A stretch of DNA of 22,315 bases from Thermoplasmatales archaeon (GTDB lineage Archaea > Thermoplasmatota > E2 > DHVEG-1): positions 1-22,315 of the forward strand of contig JAGMDE010000020.1 of the NCBI GenBank assembly GCA_023128855.1, in the 5' to 3' direction. Under the pieces are notes generated by a model that did no database searches, was not told the DNA's origin, and saw only the letters and a list, made by a program, of their open reading frames with translations. Shown here piece after piece: positions 12,900 to 22,107 of this stretch; the stretch's first letter is position 1; each line of letters opens with the position of its first letter. The translations under genes and the position numbers were made by a program.

Positions 12900-15800
12900 A
12901 TATGGGTAGTTGTTTCCATTCTCCATTGTCACATACCCAGATATCGATATTTGCGATCTGTAGATCTCCACCTGTTTGTAGATTCCATTGTGCTGGTGGC
13001 CATGCTGTCCATTTTACCCACCAGTCTTGAGCTCGTAAACCTCCTATTTCAATTAGTACTCCATCCTGGGTTGATGGATGCCATATTTCAAAATCAAAGG
13101 TTGAGAAATATTCCCAGTTAGTGTCAAGAGAGATTTTACCAGAAACTCCAATATCCCATTTTACTTCAAAGAATTGATTGTTTCCTATAGTAATTGTCGA
13201 TGTAAACTCAAATCCACCTATCTCTACATCAAGTAGTTCTAATGTGAAAGTAAAAGCAGGATCTTTTGTAAATTTAATCCATTTTTCTTGTCCCTGAAAA
13301 TTCCATTCTACATCAAAGTCCTTCCAATCATCACTAATTAGTTTTGAATATATGAGATGATTTGCTAGATATATGTTGCCTCCCCACTCGAGGTTACCTG
13401 AAGAGTCCTTTTTAATGTAAAAGTTATCACATGCTAGTCCATATATTGCTAGTTTCCTTCCACTGCTTCCTTTCTTAAATCCAATTTCTATTAATTCTGC
13501 CAAATATGTACCATCTGTATCAATTAATATCCCTGATATTTGACCGTTTTGTTCATACCAGATGAAATTAATTGCTTTTGAATAGTTATATGGTAGGCTT
13601 CCTGATGATGCAAATAGTTCAAAGTTAGTGCTGGTGTCTTTATATGTAAATGTTGGTGCAAGATCTTCTATACCATTTCTAAATCGTAAAAATCGATCAG
13701 GTATATCCCATTCGAATTTGAAATCACCTGGTTTTATACAAGGCCATCCAACAGAGACAGATTTTGTTCCCCAGGTTATCGTTGCTAGATTTGCAGAGGG
13801 GTTTCCATCTAATTCGCTATCTATTAAGAAATATCCTTCTTGTTGTGCACTATCCCTAAACCATTCAAATTTAACTGTACCAACAGGAAGTAAAATATCA
13901 ACAAGGTTTAAGTTAAGATCATCATGAGTAATATCTAATAAATTGAACGTTCCTTCTTCAATGATATTTACAAAAACGTATCCTGTTCCTGTACTCCATA
14001 CTGCTTCTATATCAAGATTTCCATCAAGATTACCTTCGGCTTCCCACTCCCCAATTAGTGCAGAATTTAACCATATATCCCAAGTAAATGCTGCATCTAT
14101 TGAAATATCAAGATTATTGTCTGAATAAGTACCTGAAAAATCTCCTTCTCCTTCAATATCTATATTAGTTGTAATACTCAAATCTCCATATTCAACTTGA
14201 AGGTTTGTAACAGATAATAATCCTGATGCGCTTAGAATGGCTTCATCATCCCCATTATCCAAATCAATCGAAAAGGCACCTTCAATTTGGAAATTCCACA
14301 AGCTAACATCTAAATCATTAGATCCAATTAGTATATAGGCATTAAATTGTGATATCGTCCCAGTAACGTCTCCAGATAAAGTAGTAAGTGTGAACTCACC
14401 ATTTCCTGTTAATGGATCTTTTTCCATCTGGAGATATGCATTACCACTTAAACTTGCTGAACCAATATAAAGACCAGCATTCCAATTACTTGGTGGAGTA
14501 ACCTGTAAGTTATTAATAGTTAATTGACCATTAAAATCAACCACTATCTCTGAATTGCTATCAACTAATACATATCCTCCGCCACCTATTGCAAAATTAT
14601 TTACAGAACATATCTGATGCCAATTACCATCAACGTTCATATTTACTATTAAATTGTTAAATCCAAAGAGCAGATCACTATAAATTTCAAATTTTTTGTT
14701 AGATTTGTCTATTGTAATTGTAAGATCACCGTTAAATCCAATTTCAGCTCTTTCAGCATCGATTTTCAATTGTTCGATCTCAAAGTAAAAATCTTCAATT
14801 GATAGAAACATGCCTCCGTCCAGATCACAATACAATTCATCCTCACTCCATGAGATTGTTATAGCTCCTGAACCCATTTGTAAATTGAAACGCCCTTCAA
14901 GTTTTACAACCTCGCTGTTAATTTCAAATCCAAATCCATCAGATAAGGTCAAACTGCCTGAAAAACTTGCTTCAAATTCTCCTGGTTCTACACTAATAGA
15001 GCCATCTCCTTGGACAACAAGCCTCCCGATTATGCTAATATCAAACGTATCATAGGAAACATCAATATTTTCAAATCCAAAGTTAATACCTGCTACACTA
15101 CCAAGGGTAATTTCCTCGTTATTAATATCCCAATCAATAGTAAGATCACCATCTGCACCTATAAAAATTTCATCAGCTTCAACTGTTAGGGTTTCACTTG
15201 ATATTTCAGCTTCAAAGTATAGATTATTAACCTGTAGTGAAGTTCCTCCGGATACAGAGAGGCTAAATTGGTTATCAGCCCATGTAAAATCTATTTCTCC
15301 ATCTCCAACAGTTAATGAAAATGTCCCACCAACTTTAATGCTTTCATAATTGATCTCAAATTCAACCCCAGCTCCAAGATCTAAAGTCCCTGAAAAACCA
15401 GCTTCAAATACGCCATCGCCAAAAGTGAGCCAACCATCTGCTTGAAGAACCATCGAACCTATAATTTTTACATCTAAAATAGTTCCATATGTGATATTTA
15501 CATTTTCGATAGAAAGAGAAACACCTGCATCGCTTTGAACTGTAATTTGGTTATTTACAGTATCCCAATCAAGGCTAAAGTCACCATCTGCACCTAATCC
15601 AATATAGACTCCAGTAACTTTTATGTCTCCTGCTTCGAAGTACATCCAATCTACAGATAAAGTTGCACTACCAGTATAATCTAAACTGAATCCATTTTCA
15701 TCCCAATTAAAAGTAATTGCTCCATCACCAGTTGATATGTAATATATGCCACCAATTTTGATACTCTGAGTATTAACTATAAATTCACAGAAATTCCAAT

Positions 15801-18800
15801 TAGTACCTAAGTCTAAAATTCCGGTAAAACCAGCTTCAAAAGTACCTTCGCCAAGAGTAAGGTAACCATTAACCTGAATATCAACCGTACCATCAATAAT
15901 AATTACTAAAGTTGGGTCATCATAGGAGAAATTAAAACCTGTTACGGATATTGCGACATCAAAATCACTGCTAATTGTAATTTCATTATTTACAGTATCC
16001 CAATCAAGACTAAGATCACCATCTGCGCCTATACTTGCGTATTCTATAGTAATTTTTAGGATTTCACTCTGACGATTTGCCCCCTGTAGTTCAGCTTCAA
16101 AGTATAGTTCTTCCACTGTTAACGTTATGTCACTAGAAACATAAAGACTAAAGTCATCACCATCCCATGAAAAGCTTATTTCTCCATATTCACCTGTATC
16201 TAGACTAAATAGACCACCAACATAGAGAGACTCTCCATTAATAATAAATTCACAAAAGCCATCTCCTAAGTTTTGTGAACCGACATCACCGTTTAATAAA
16301 CTTTCATCGCCTTGGCTTGGGAAACCTGGTCCATCACCAAAGTTTAATGAACCCACACCACCTAGGTTTAATGAACCAGTAAAACCAGCCTCAAAAAGAC
16401 CAGGAGCAAAATTAACATAACCATCAGCCTGAATTTCGAGGGAACCCCATATTTGAACAGTTAAACTTCCAGAGTCAAAGTCAAAATCAAAATTTTCTAC
16501 ACCGATTAATACACCTAAATCACTAGTGATCGTCATCTCCTCGGTAGCGGCATTCCAATCAACGCTAATATCACCGTTTGCACCTACATCAATACCAACT
16601 GCTTCAATCTCAATCACTATGTTTGAGATTGTAGCTTTAAAGTAAAAATTTATTACTGATAATTCTGGGCTACCAGAAACGGAAAGACTAAAATCACTGT
16701 TACTCCATTCAAATGAAATTTCTCCGCTACCACCAATAAAAGTAAATTCACCACCGACATAGATATTCTCGCCATTAATTTCAAATATAACATACGGATC
16801 TTCTTCACCTATCAAGATTAAAGAAACGTCAAAGCCTGCTTTGAAAGTATTTTCACCAAAAGTAAGCCATCCACCTCCTTCGATTTCAAGTGTACCAAAG
16901 ATTTCAATATTTAAGGTGGTTCCGTAGGTAATTTCCAAATTTGTTATCAATAATGAAACATCACCTCCCGCATTAACTGTAACTTCATCGTTTATAGTAT
17001 CCCAAGCAATACTAAATTCACCACTCACACCAATTTCAACATTTTCTGCTTCAACTTTAATTGTATCTCCTGATTCAATGTCTATTTCAAAATATAAATC
17101 CTCTACAGAGAGAGTAGGACCACCAGACACCCCAAGAGTGAATTCATCATCAGCCCATGAAAACGATATCTCTCCGCTGTTACCTTCTATTTCAAACATA
17201 CCACCGACTTTGATATTATCACCATTAATATCAAATTCACAATAAGCTCCTCCGGTTCCAAGATTTAATATTCCCTCGAATCCTGCTTCAAATGTATCTG
17301 CACCAAACCTTACCCATCCACCTGCTTGGATTTCAAGTCTACCATATACACTAACATAGAGATCAATATTTTCTGTATCATAAATAATTTCTAAATCTGA
17401 AACAGCTGAAGATATACCATCTCCACCACTGAGTGTTACTAAGGAATTTTCAGTATCCCATAGAATTCCAAAACTTCCAGATGTCTCAATTTCTATTAAA
17501 GATGCATTTACGATAAGATTTCCAACTTCAAAGTTAAAATCTTGAATTGCTAATGCCAGTCCTGCTTCCAAATCAAGGTTTAATTCATTTTCACCCCATG
17601 AAAAAGCTATATCGCCATCACTTTCTATGCTAAATCGGCCACCAACTGTTACAGTGTCCTCATTAATCCTAAAAGTACAGTCACTACTCAGTACTATTTC
17701 ACCATCAAAACCTATACTTAATTCATTTGGAGAAAGAGCAACAAAAACAGAATTGGCTAAATGGAGATCTAATGTTCCTTGGATTTCTCCTTCAAAACTA
17801 GATGATTGAATAAAAAGATCACTTAATACAAAACCTGTTCCAACACCATCAAGTGATAATCTTCCTCCGGATTTATCAAAGTTAATATTAACACTTCCAG
17901 AGGTACTAAACGATATTTCTCCTAATGTTATCGTAACATCTGGATTATTAAAGTAAAAATCCTTTAATCCTACTGCGGTTTCTCCTAAAATTCCAATATA
18001 AACCCCTTGATCACTCCATCCAAATCCTCTAGTAAGGGAACCTGTGAAATAAAAACCTGAGGATAATTCGGTTACTACTCCTGATTTTTCGCGGATTGCT
18101 GAAAATCTTAATGTATTTGAAGCACCTGGTATCTCAAGTATTACATCATGGTTTAAAATTCCACCTGTTTTAGTTCGTTTATACATAAATAATGATCCTA
18201 AATCTTCAAAAGTTAATTGTAAAGTTGTTTTTGAAGACCCTCCACTATTTAATAGCATAGCAAATAATGAAAATTCATCACCACTTGCTTGATTGATTTT
18301 TAATCCATATTCAGGCCAATAATCCTGGCCAAGAATTCTAAATAAAAGATATGGCCTCAGAATATGAGTAACAGTAATACTACTAGGCATTGTTTCTCCA
18401 GAAGCAGAATGATAACCTATTCTAATGATCGGATCATCTAAATCAAGATAAGATGCAATAATACCAAAATTTAATTGAAGAGCTACAGTGAAATCATCAT
18501 TTTGAGTTATATCACCAGAAATTGTGTCAACATCAGAGAGTGTTGTTTCAAATTGGTACCAAACTTTACTATTTTCATCAAATAAAGAAGGAGCTTTTAC
18601 TGTTTTAAAAAATTTTAGTTGATTAACTTTTATATCATTAACACCATTATTATCAACATCAATGCTTACTGGTAACGGTCTAAACCCTTGGAGATCTGTA
18701 AATTTTACCTCACCATTATAGTTAGTATAAATCTTAGCGTCTAAAATGCTGCAAATAAATCCAGTTGTAAAATCGAATGTATCTATTAAATATTCTAAAA

Positions 18801-19476
18801 AATCTGCTAATTGTCCACCAACATTAAGATTGGCGTAACAATCATTATCATCTGAATATGACATTCCAATATCTGCATGTAAAACATCAAAACGTTTTAC
18901 ACTATTGCTATCAGTTACTTCTAAAGTTACAAAATATACTCTTTCTTCATCATAGCTATGCGTTACTATTTCACCGCTTCCAGTTGTTCCATCTCCAAAA
19001 TCCCAATTATATTCAACAATATCTGCACCCGTACTAATTGAATCTGTCCCATCAAATTCTATTTCTTCATATTGATCTGCTGGGTAATGACATCCACCAT
19101 TTGGTATAAGATGGCCACCAGGTTTATTAATAAAAACTGGTGCAATATCCTTGTAAATATCTCCTGTAGAATCTGTTACTGTAAGAGTAATAATATACTC
19201 CCCAGGTATAGAATAAGAGTGAGTGGGATATTTTCCATAACCTATAGAACCATCACCAAAATCCCATTCATATGTAGCAGATCCACTTACATAAGTACCT
19301 GATCCTGAAAATGAAACTGGAACATTTACACTTCCACTATATGGACCATTTGCATCAGCATGGTAAACTAATTCAACAGGTATTGGTTCTTCTGCAATAC
19401 CTATTGAAGCAATACCCATGTTAACTAGTGTCAATATACAGCCTATTAAAATAATTATTTTTATTTTTTGTTTCAT
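12898..19476 (-). CDS. giant secreted PKD-domain protein with long beta-repeat array
   Basis: 2192 residues in one uninterrupted frame. Residues 1-28 are a signal peptide (MKQKIK, hydrophobic core, then IGIAEE). Two PKD domains follow, about 35-116 (WDFGDGS at 71) and 118-202 (WDFGDGT at 158). Residues 205-525 are a beta-rich region I do not recognise. Residues 526-1581 are seven diverged repeats of 140-185 residues, with a truncated eighth to about 1656. The remainder, to 2192, is Trp- and Gly-rich beta-type sequence. The protein is strongly acidic, with few Lys/Arg in the repeats. No C-terminal membrane anchor or sorting motif is seen, so attachment must be by another route or it is released. 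A strong ribosome site AAGGGGGAT (around 19479-19487) precedes the ATG. Likely a cell-surface or sheath/adhesion protein; function is inference. Confidence 0.88.
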   Translation of the reverse strand: MKQKIKIIILIGCILTLVNMGIASIGIAEEPIPVELVYHADANGPYSGSVNVPVSFSGSGTYVSGSATYEWDFGDGSIGYGKYPTHSYSIPGEYIITLTVTDSTGDIYKDIAPVFINKPGGHLIPNGGCHYPADQYEEIEFDGTDSISTGADIVEYNWDFGDGTTGSGEIVTHSYDEERVYFVTLEVTDSNSVKRFDVLHADIGMSYSDDNDCYANLNVGGQLADFLEYLIDTFDFTTGFICSILDAKIYTNYNGEVKFTDLQGFRPLPVSIDVDNNGVNDIKVNQLKFFKTVKAPSLFDENSKVWYQFETTLSDVDTISGDITQNDDFTVALQLNFGIIASYLDLDDPIIRIGYHSASGETMPSSITVTHILRPYLLFRILGQDYWPEYGLKINQASGDEFSLFAMLLNSGGSSKTTLQLTFEDLGSLFMYKRTKTGGILNHDVILEIPGASNTLRFSAIREKSGVVTELSSGFYFTGSLTRGFGWSDQGVYIGILGETAVGLKDFYFNNPDVTITLGEISFSTSGSVNINFDKSGGRLSLDGVGTGFVLSDLFIQSSSFEGEIQGTLDLHLANSVFVALSPNELSIGFDGEIVLSSDCTFRINEDTVTVGGRFSIESDGDIAFSWGENELNLDLEAGLALAIQDFNFEVGNLIVNASLIEIETSGSFGILWDTENSLVTLSGGDGISSAVSDLEIIYDTENIDLYVSVYGRLEIQAGGWVRFGADTFEAGFEGILNLGTGGAYCEFDINGDNIKVGGMFEIEGNSGEISFSWADDEFTLGVSGGPTLSVEDLYFEIDIESGDTIKVEAENVEIGVSGEFSIAWDTINDEVTVNAGGDVSLLITNLEITYGTTLNIEIFGTLEIEGGGWLTFGENTFKAGFDVSLILIGEEDPYVIFEINGENIYVGGEFTFIGGSGEISFEWSNSDFSLSVSGSPELSVINFYFKATISNIVIEIEAVGIDVGANGDISVDWNAATEEMTITSDLGVLIGVENFDFDFDSGSLTVQIWGSLEIQADGYVNFAPGLFEAGFTGSLNLGGVGSLNFGDGPGFPSQGDESLLNGDVGSQNLGDGFCEFIINGESLYVGGLFSLDTGEYGEISFSWDGDDFSLYVSSDITLTVEELYFEAELQGANRQSEILKITIEYASIGADGDLSLDWDTVNNEITISSDFDVAISVTGFNFSYDDPTLVIIIDGTVDIQVNGYLTLGEGTFEAGFTGILDLGTNWNFCEFIVNTQSIKIGGIYYISTGDGAITFNWDENGFSLDYTGSATLSVDWMYFEAGDIKVTGVYIGLGADGDFSLDWDTVNNQITVQSDAGVSLSIENVNITYGTILDVKIIGSMVLQADGWLTFGDGVFEAGFSGTLDLGAGVEFEINYESIKVGGTFSLTVGDGEIDFTWADNQFSLSVSGGTSLQVNNLYFEAEISSETLTVEADEIFIGADGDLTIDWDINNEEITLGSVAGINFGFENIDVSYDTFDISIIGRLVVQGDGSISVEPGEFEASFSGSLTLSDGFGFEINSEVVKLEGRFNLQMGSGAITISWSEDELYCDLDGGMFLSIEDFYFEIEQLKIDAERAEIGFNGDLTITIDKSNKKFEIYSDLLFGFNNLIVNMNVDGNWHQICSVNNFAIGGGGYVLVDSNSEIVVDFNGQLTINNLQVTPPSNWNAGLYIGSASLSGNAYLQMEKDPLTGNGEFTLTTLSGDVTGTISQFNAYILIGSNDLDVSLWNFQIEGAFSIDLDNGDDEAILSASGLLSVTNLQVEYGDLSITTNIDIEGEGDFSGTYSDNNLDISIDAAFTWDIWLNSALIGEWEAEGNLDGNLDIEAVWSTGTGYVFVNIIEEGTFNLLDITHDDLNLNLVDILLPVGTVKFEWFRDSAQQEGYFLIDSELDGNPSANLATITWGTKSVSVGWPCIKPGDFKFEWDIPDRFLRFRNGIEDLAPTFTYKDTSTNFELFASSGSLPYNYSKAINFIWYEQNGQISGILIDTDGTYLAELIEIGFKKGSSGRKLAIYGLACDNFYIKKDSSGNLEWGGNIYLANHLIYSKLISDDWKDFDVEWNFQGQEKWIKFTKDPAFTFTLELLDVEIGGFEFTSTITIGNNQFFEVKWDIGVSGKISLDTNWEYFSTFDFEIWHPSTQDGVLIEIGGLRAQDWWVKWTAWPPAQWNLQTGGDLQIANIDIWVCDNGEWKQLPI
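14734..17901 (-). repeat. seven in-frame long repeats inside the giant gene
   Basis: Units in transcription order: 17901-17482 (140 aa), 17481-17026 (152), 17025-16579 (149), 16578-16024 (185), 16023-15589 (145), 15588-15154 (145) and 15153-14734 (140). A truncated unit starts at 14733. Each unit follows one pattern: xGDxSxDWDTxNNEIT, then a strand ending in LEIQ, a WLTFG step, FEAGFxGxLxLG, CEFxINGESIKVGG, GEISFSW, FSLSVSG and LSVExLYFEAE, ending IGA. The two middle 145-residue units are closest: 39 of 43 nt match between 15988-16030 and 15553-15595. The outer units are the most diverged. The alternating polar/hydrophobic strands suggest a long beta-sheet or solenoid stack. Confidence 0.88.
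16258..16362 (-). repeat. Gly/Asn/Asp-rich insertion with short duplications in the fourth repeat
   Basis: About 35 residues absent from the other units, which explains why this unit is 185 residues long. It contains variants of GSLNFGDG and GSQNLGDG. At DNA level GTTTAATGAACC recurs at 16342-16353 and 16366-16377 (24-nt spacing, 8 codons), so the expansion probably arose by slippage or short tandem duplication. Confidence 0.7.
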
Positions 19477-19498
19477 ATAATCCCCCTTCTTTAGTTGG

Positions 19499-19536
19499 GT
19501 TAACTACTGTTAACTTATATGGTTATATCTTATAAG
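19499..19536 (-). promoter_or_regulatory. promoter and possible operator of the giant gene
   Basis: Minus-strand CTTATAAGA (19528-19536) is a good TATA box. A start about 26 nt downstream falls near 19506, inside GTTAAC-TACT-GTTAAC (19499-19514), two copies of a 6-bp palindrome spaced 10 bp apart centre to centre. A site over the start point would suit a repressor. The rest of the 227-nt gap to hisS is A/T-rich, with no gene that I can see. Confidence 0.45.
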
Positions 19537-19703
19537 GTTTTCCTCTTCTTATTATAAGTATATATATTACTGTCTCCATAATATATAATACTTTGCTCAA
19601 AATTGTTATGCATTCTCCTTTTTTTTCTAAAAGAGAGCCATTTAAATGACCAATAATTCTTAAAAAAATTTGTTCATTCTAAAATTTTATTTAAAAAAAT
19701 AGT

Positions 19704-20963
19704 CTACTTGATTATCTTTTCAATATCCTTTATTTTTTTCAAATCTTGCTTTCCAGTTTCCATATCTCTTATTGTTACCGAATCTTGTTCTAATTCTTTT
19801 GGGCCAATTATAATTGCCTTTTTGGCATTTATTGAACTAGCATATTTTAATGACTTACTCATTCCTCTTCTAAGAAGATCTATATCAACTTTTACACCTT
19901 TTTCTCTTAAATTCTGAGTTATTTTTAGTGATTTTTCTATCATTTCCTCGGTTACAGGTATAACAAAAACATCTAACGTAGGATTCGGAAACTCATATTT
20001 CTCTAATTCTAATGCAAGAATAGTACGATCAAATCCTATTGCAAAACCTGTGGTTGGTGTTTCTTTACCACCAAATAATTTGATGAGCTCATAGGTTCCG
20101 CCACCACAAAGTTGTTTTTCAGCCCCAAGTGACGGTGCCTCAATCTCAAAAACAACTCCTTTGTAATAATCAAGTCCTCTCACGATGCTCATTTTTATTT
20201 GATAATTTTTAATTCCAAATGATTTATCTAAAAAACTCAAAATTTTATTAAGCTCTTCCAGTTCTTTTTTAGCCACATCCCCCATTACTAGGTTCTCAAT
20301 TTTTTTAATATCTGAGGTTTGAAGTATTTCAGTTAATATGCTTGCATCTTCTTTTTTAATATCAAAATCTCTTAATGCATCAAAAACATCTTCAAACATG
20401 GATTTATCAATCTGAGGAATTAAGTATTTTTGTTGATCTTTAGTTAATTTAAATTGACTAAATAATGAAGATAATATGTTTAGATTCCCAATGTTTAATA
20501 CAAGATTTTTTACTCCAGCATTTTCAAGAATCTTATATGCCATAGCAATAAGTTCGGCATTTGCCTCAGCAGTATCTGTTCCAATAATTTCACAGCCTGC
20601 TTGTTTAAATTCCCTATATCTACCTTTTTGAGGCCTATCATATCTGTAACAATTACCAAAGTAATACAACTTTAGAGGCTTTGGCTCCATTTGAAGCTTA
20701 TCAACATAAAAACGGATAACTGGTGCAGTAAGTTCTGGCCTGAGTGCTAAATCTCTGCCACCTTTATCAGTAAAAGAATAAAGCTCTTCAATAATAGCGT
20801 CACCAGATTTAGCAGTAAATAATTCTAATGTTTCAAAAGTAGGCGTTTGAACTTCTTTGTAACCGAATGTTTCAAAGGTTTTTTGCATAACTTCTTCAAT
20901 GTATCTACGTTTTTGCATTTCTTCGGAGGTAAAATCCCTTGTTCCTCGTGGTATTTTAAACAC
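19704..20963 (-). CDS. hisS: histidyl-tRNA synthetase
   Basis: Class II synthetase of 419 residues that charges tRNA-His. It begins IPRGTRDFTSEE, typical of HisRS. Motif 2 is around GNCYRYDRPQKGRYREFKQ (103-121). The HisA signature is RGLDYYKGVVFEIE (262-275), with LCGGGTYELI (285-294), and motif 3 is TGFAIGFDR (305-313). An insertion domain of about 75 residues lies between, and the C-terminal anticodon-binding domain runs from about 328 to 415. The start codon is GTG (20961-20963), with no ribosome site. A TATA-like box (minus-strand AATATTAAAC, 20986-20995) lies about 26 nt upstream, so the mRNA is probably leaderless. All catalytic motifs are present. Confidence 0.96.
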   Translation of the reverse strand: MFKIPRGTRDFTSEEMQKRRYIEEVMQKTFETFGYKEVQTPTFETLELFTAKSGDAIIEELYSFTDKGGRDLALRPELTAPVIRFYVDKLQMEPKPLKLYYFGNCYRYDRPQKGRYREFKQAGCEIIGTDTAEANAELIAMAYKILENAGVKNLVLNIGNLNILSSLFSQFKLTKDQQKYLIPQIDKSMFEDVFDALRDFDIKKEDASILTEILQTSDIKKIENLVMGDVAKKELEELNKILSFLDKSFGIKNYQIKMSIVRGLDYYKGVVFEIEAPSLGAEKQLCGGGTYELIKLFGGKETPTTGFAIGFDRTILALELEKYEFPNPTLDVFVIPVTEEMIEKSLKITQNLREKGVKVDIDLLRRGMSKSLKYASSINAKKAIIIGPKELEQDSVTIRDMETGKQDLKKIKDIEKIIK

Positions 20964-21068
20964 GTTTTGATTGTATAAACAGTTTGTTTAATATTGTTTC
21001 GACTAATAAAATACATTAATTGAAATTTGAAATCATATCTAAAATCACCTTTGTCTTTTGTTTTTTTC

Positions 21069-21105
21069 CGTCGATCGTCGATGTTTGTCCTATAAAGCTT
21101 ATATA
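21069..21105 (+). promoter_or_regulatory. promoter with tandem CGTCGAT repeat
   Basis: CGTCGAT occurs twice head to tail (21069-21082), G/C-rich within an A/T-rich gap. TTATATA (21099-21105) follows as TATA box, predicting a start near 21128 and a leader with GGTGAT (21141-21146) before the ATG at 21152. The repeat ends 16 nt upstream of the TATA box, a place where activators bind in archaea. Confidence 0.5.
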
Positions 21106-21151
21106 CTAATTAAATATACATTGTTTTATAAAAATGAAATGGTGATAAAAA

Positions 21152-22030
21152 ATGAAGAAGAAAATATTGATAGCAGGTTTTTTTGCTGTGATTTTGCTAT
21201 TAGTACCTTTCACAGCTGTTGGAAGAAACGGCGATATTTGTAATTTGGCAGCAATAGAACCAAAAGATGAAAGCCTAACAATTGAATTAACAATGGAAGA
21301 GCTAAGTCAAACCTACACTGATTTTAAAAATGTTTTGAAAGAAGACCATCCTGAGTTGTATCAAGATGCATTACAAGCATTTAGTGCCGCATTAACTTTA
21401 GATAGAAACGGCGTTGTCGAAGTTGATCTAGAGGAATATAAAAGTGGATTAGAAGGAATAAGTGTCCAAACAAAGTCTTACATCAGCAAGCCTATGGGAT
21501 ATGATGTAAATGGATTTAAACAAGAAACGGTAAGAGGACCTTTTTTAGAGAAGGACGGTTTTATTAAAGAAAAACTTCCATATTTTGGACTTCCAGATAT
21601 CGAAAATTATTCTAAGGAATTTTGGGAGACTATAGTTCGGCCATGGCTCAATAACAAGGCTGGTGATGATATTTGGCCTGCTTGGCGTACAGATAACGAT
21701 GATTATGACGGAGATGGACCATTGCTTGCAGGTGAAGAGGATCCCTCTAATTACGATAACTACAAAGATGGAGAAGGAGAAAAATATGATTATCAAGGAT
21801 TAGATGATTACATGGATTGGCATTGTAACGCAGGTTTATGGTGGCTCCTTAAATATGTTTCACTTGCTCTGACTCTTTGTCTTATCTTCTTGATACTTAT
21901 AGTAGGTTTAATTGGACTAATAAGTGTTATATTGGGCTTAATCAGTTGTGGATATCTTTTTGAAGAAGCTTTTGATTTTAAAGATCATTGTTATGGATCT
22001 TCAGACCCAAGTACAAAAGATGGTTTGTAG
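21152..22030 (+). CDS. exported/membrane protein with acidic Asp-rich stretch
   Basis: 292 residues, family not recognised. Residues 1-24 are a signal peptide (MKKK, then a hydrophobic core). Residues 40-170 are a soluble, partly helical domain (ELTMEELSQTYTDFKNVL; PELYQDALQAFSAAL). Residues 180-219 are very acidic, with TDNDDYDGDGP (180-190) resembling a DxDxDG calcium loop, then further Asp/Tyr/Gly pairs. A long hydrophobic stretch at 229-270 could form one or two membrane passes, with C243 and C266, followed by a short tail with C280. The ATG is supported by GGTGAT 6-11 nt upstream. It is divergent from hisS and ends at a clear hairpin terminator. Likely surface-anchored with its large domain outside; calcium binding is inference. 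Confidence 0.65.
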   Translation: MKKKILIAGFFAVILLLVPFTAVGRNGDICNLAAIEPKDESLTIELTMEELSQTYTDFKNVLKEDHPELYQDALQAFSAALTLDRNGVVEVDLEEYKSGLEGISVQTKSYISKPMGYDVNGFKQETVRGPFLEKDGFIKEKLPYFGLPDIENYSKEFWETIVRPWLNNKAGDDIWPAWRTDNDDYDGDGPLLAGEEDPSNYDNYKDGEGEKYDYQGLDDYMDWHCNAGLWWLLKYVSLALTLCLIFLILIVGLIGLISVILGLISCGYLFEEAFDFKDHCYGSSDPSTKDGL

Positions 22031-22032
22031 TC

Positions 22033-22085
22033 TAGTTATTACATTGAAGAAAAATAATAACTAAAACCCTTCTCTTTTTTTCTTA
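22033..22085 (+). terminator. 9-bp hairpin followed by T-rich tract
   Basis: TAGTTATTA (22033-22041) pairs perfectly with TAATAACTA (22055-22063) around a 13-nt loop. CTTCTCTTTTTTTCTT follows from 22069. It begins just after the stop of the exported-protein gene (22028-22030). A further run of T at about 22101-22108 adjoins the convergent aminotransferase end. Confidence 0.6.
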
Positions 22086-22107
22086 TTCTTCTATTATTCA
22101 TTTTTTT

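Noticed and set aside
13628..15055. Plus-strand open frames opposite the giant gene
   Set aside because: They lie wholly inside the repeat gene, have no ribosome sites, and their Ser/Pro-rich products are what antisense reading of the acidic repeats gives.
14500..17901. CRISPR or intergenic tandem repeats
   Set aside because: The recurring strings are in-frame parts of long coding repeats of 420-555 nt; there are no short identical repeats with unique spacers.
19477..19703. Hidden RNA gene in the longest gap
   Set aside because: A/T-rich throughout with no G/C-rich stem structure; promoter and terminator signals account for what can be seen.
20825..21016. Short minus-strand open frame overlapping the hisS start
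   Set aside because: It is out of frame with hisS, Lys/Cys-rich without motif, and covers the conserved hisS N-terminus; a shadow frame.
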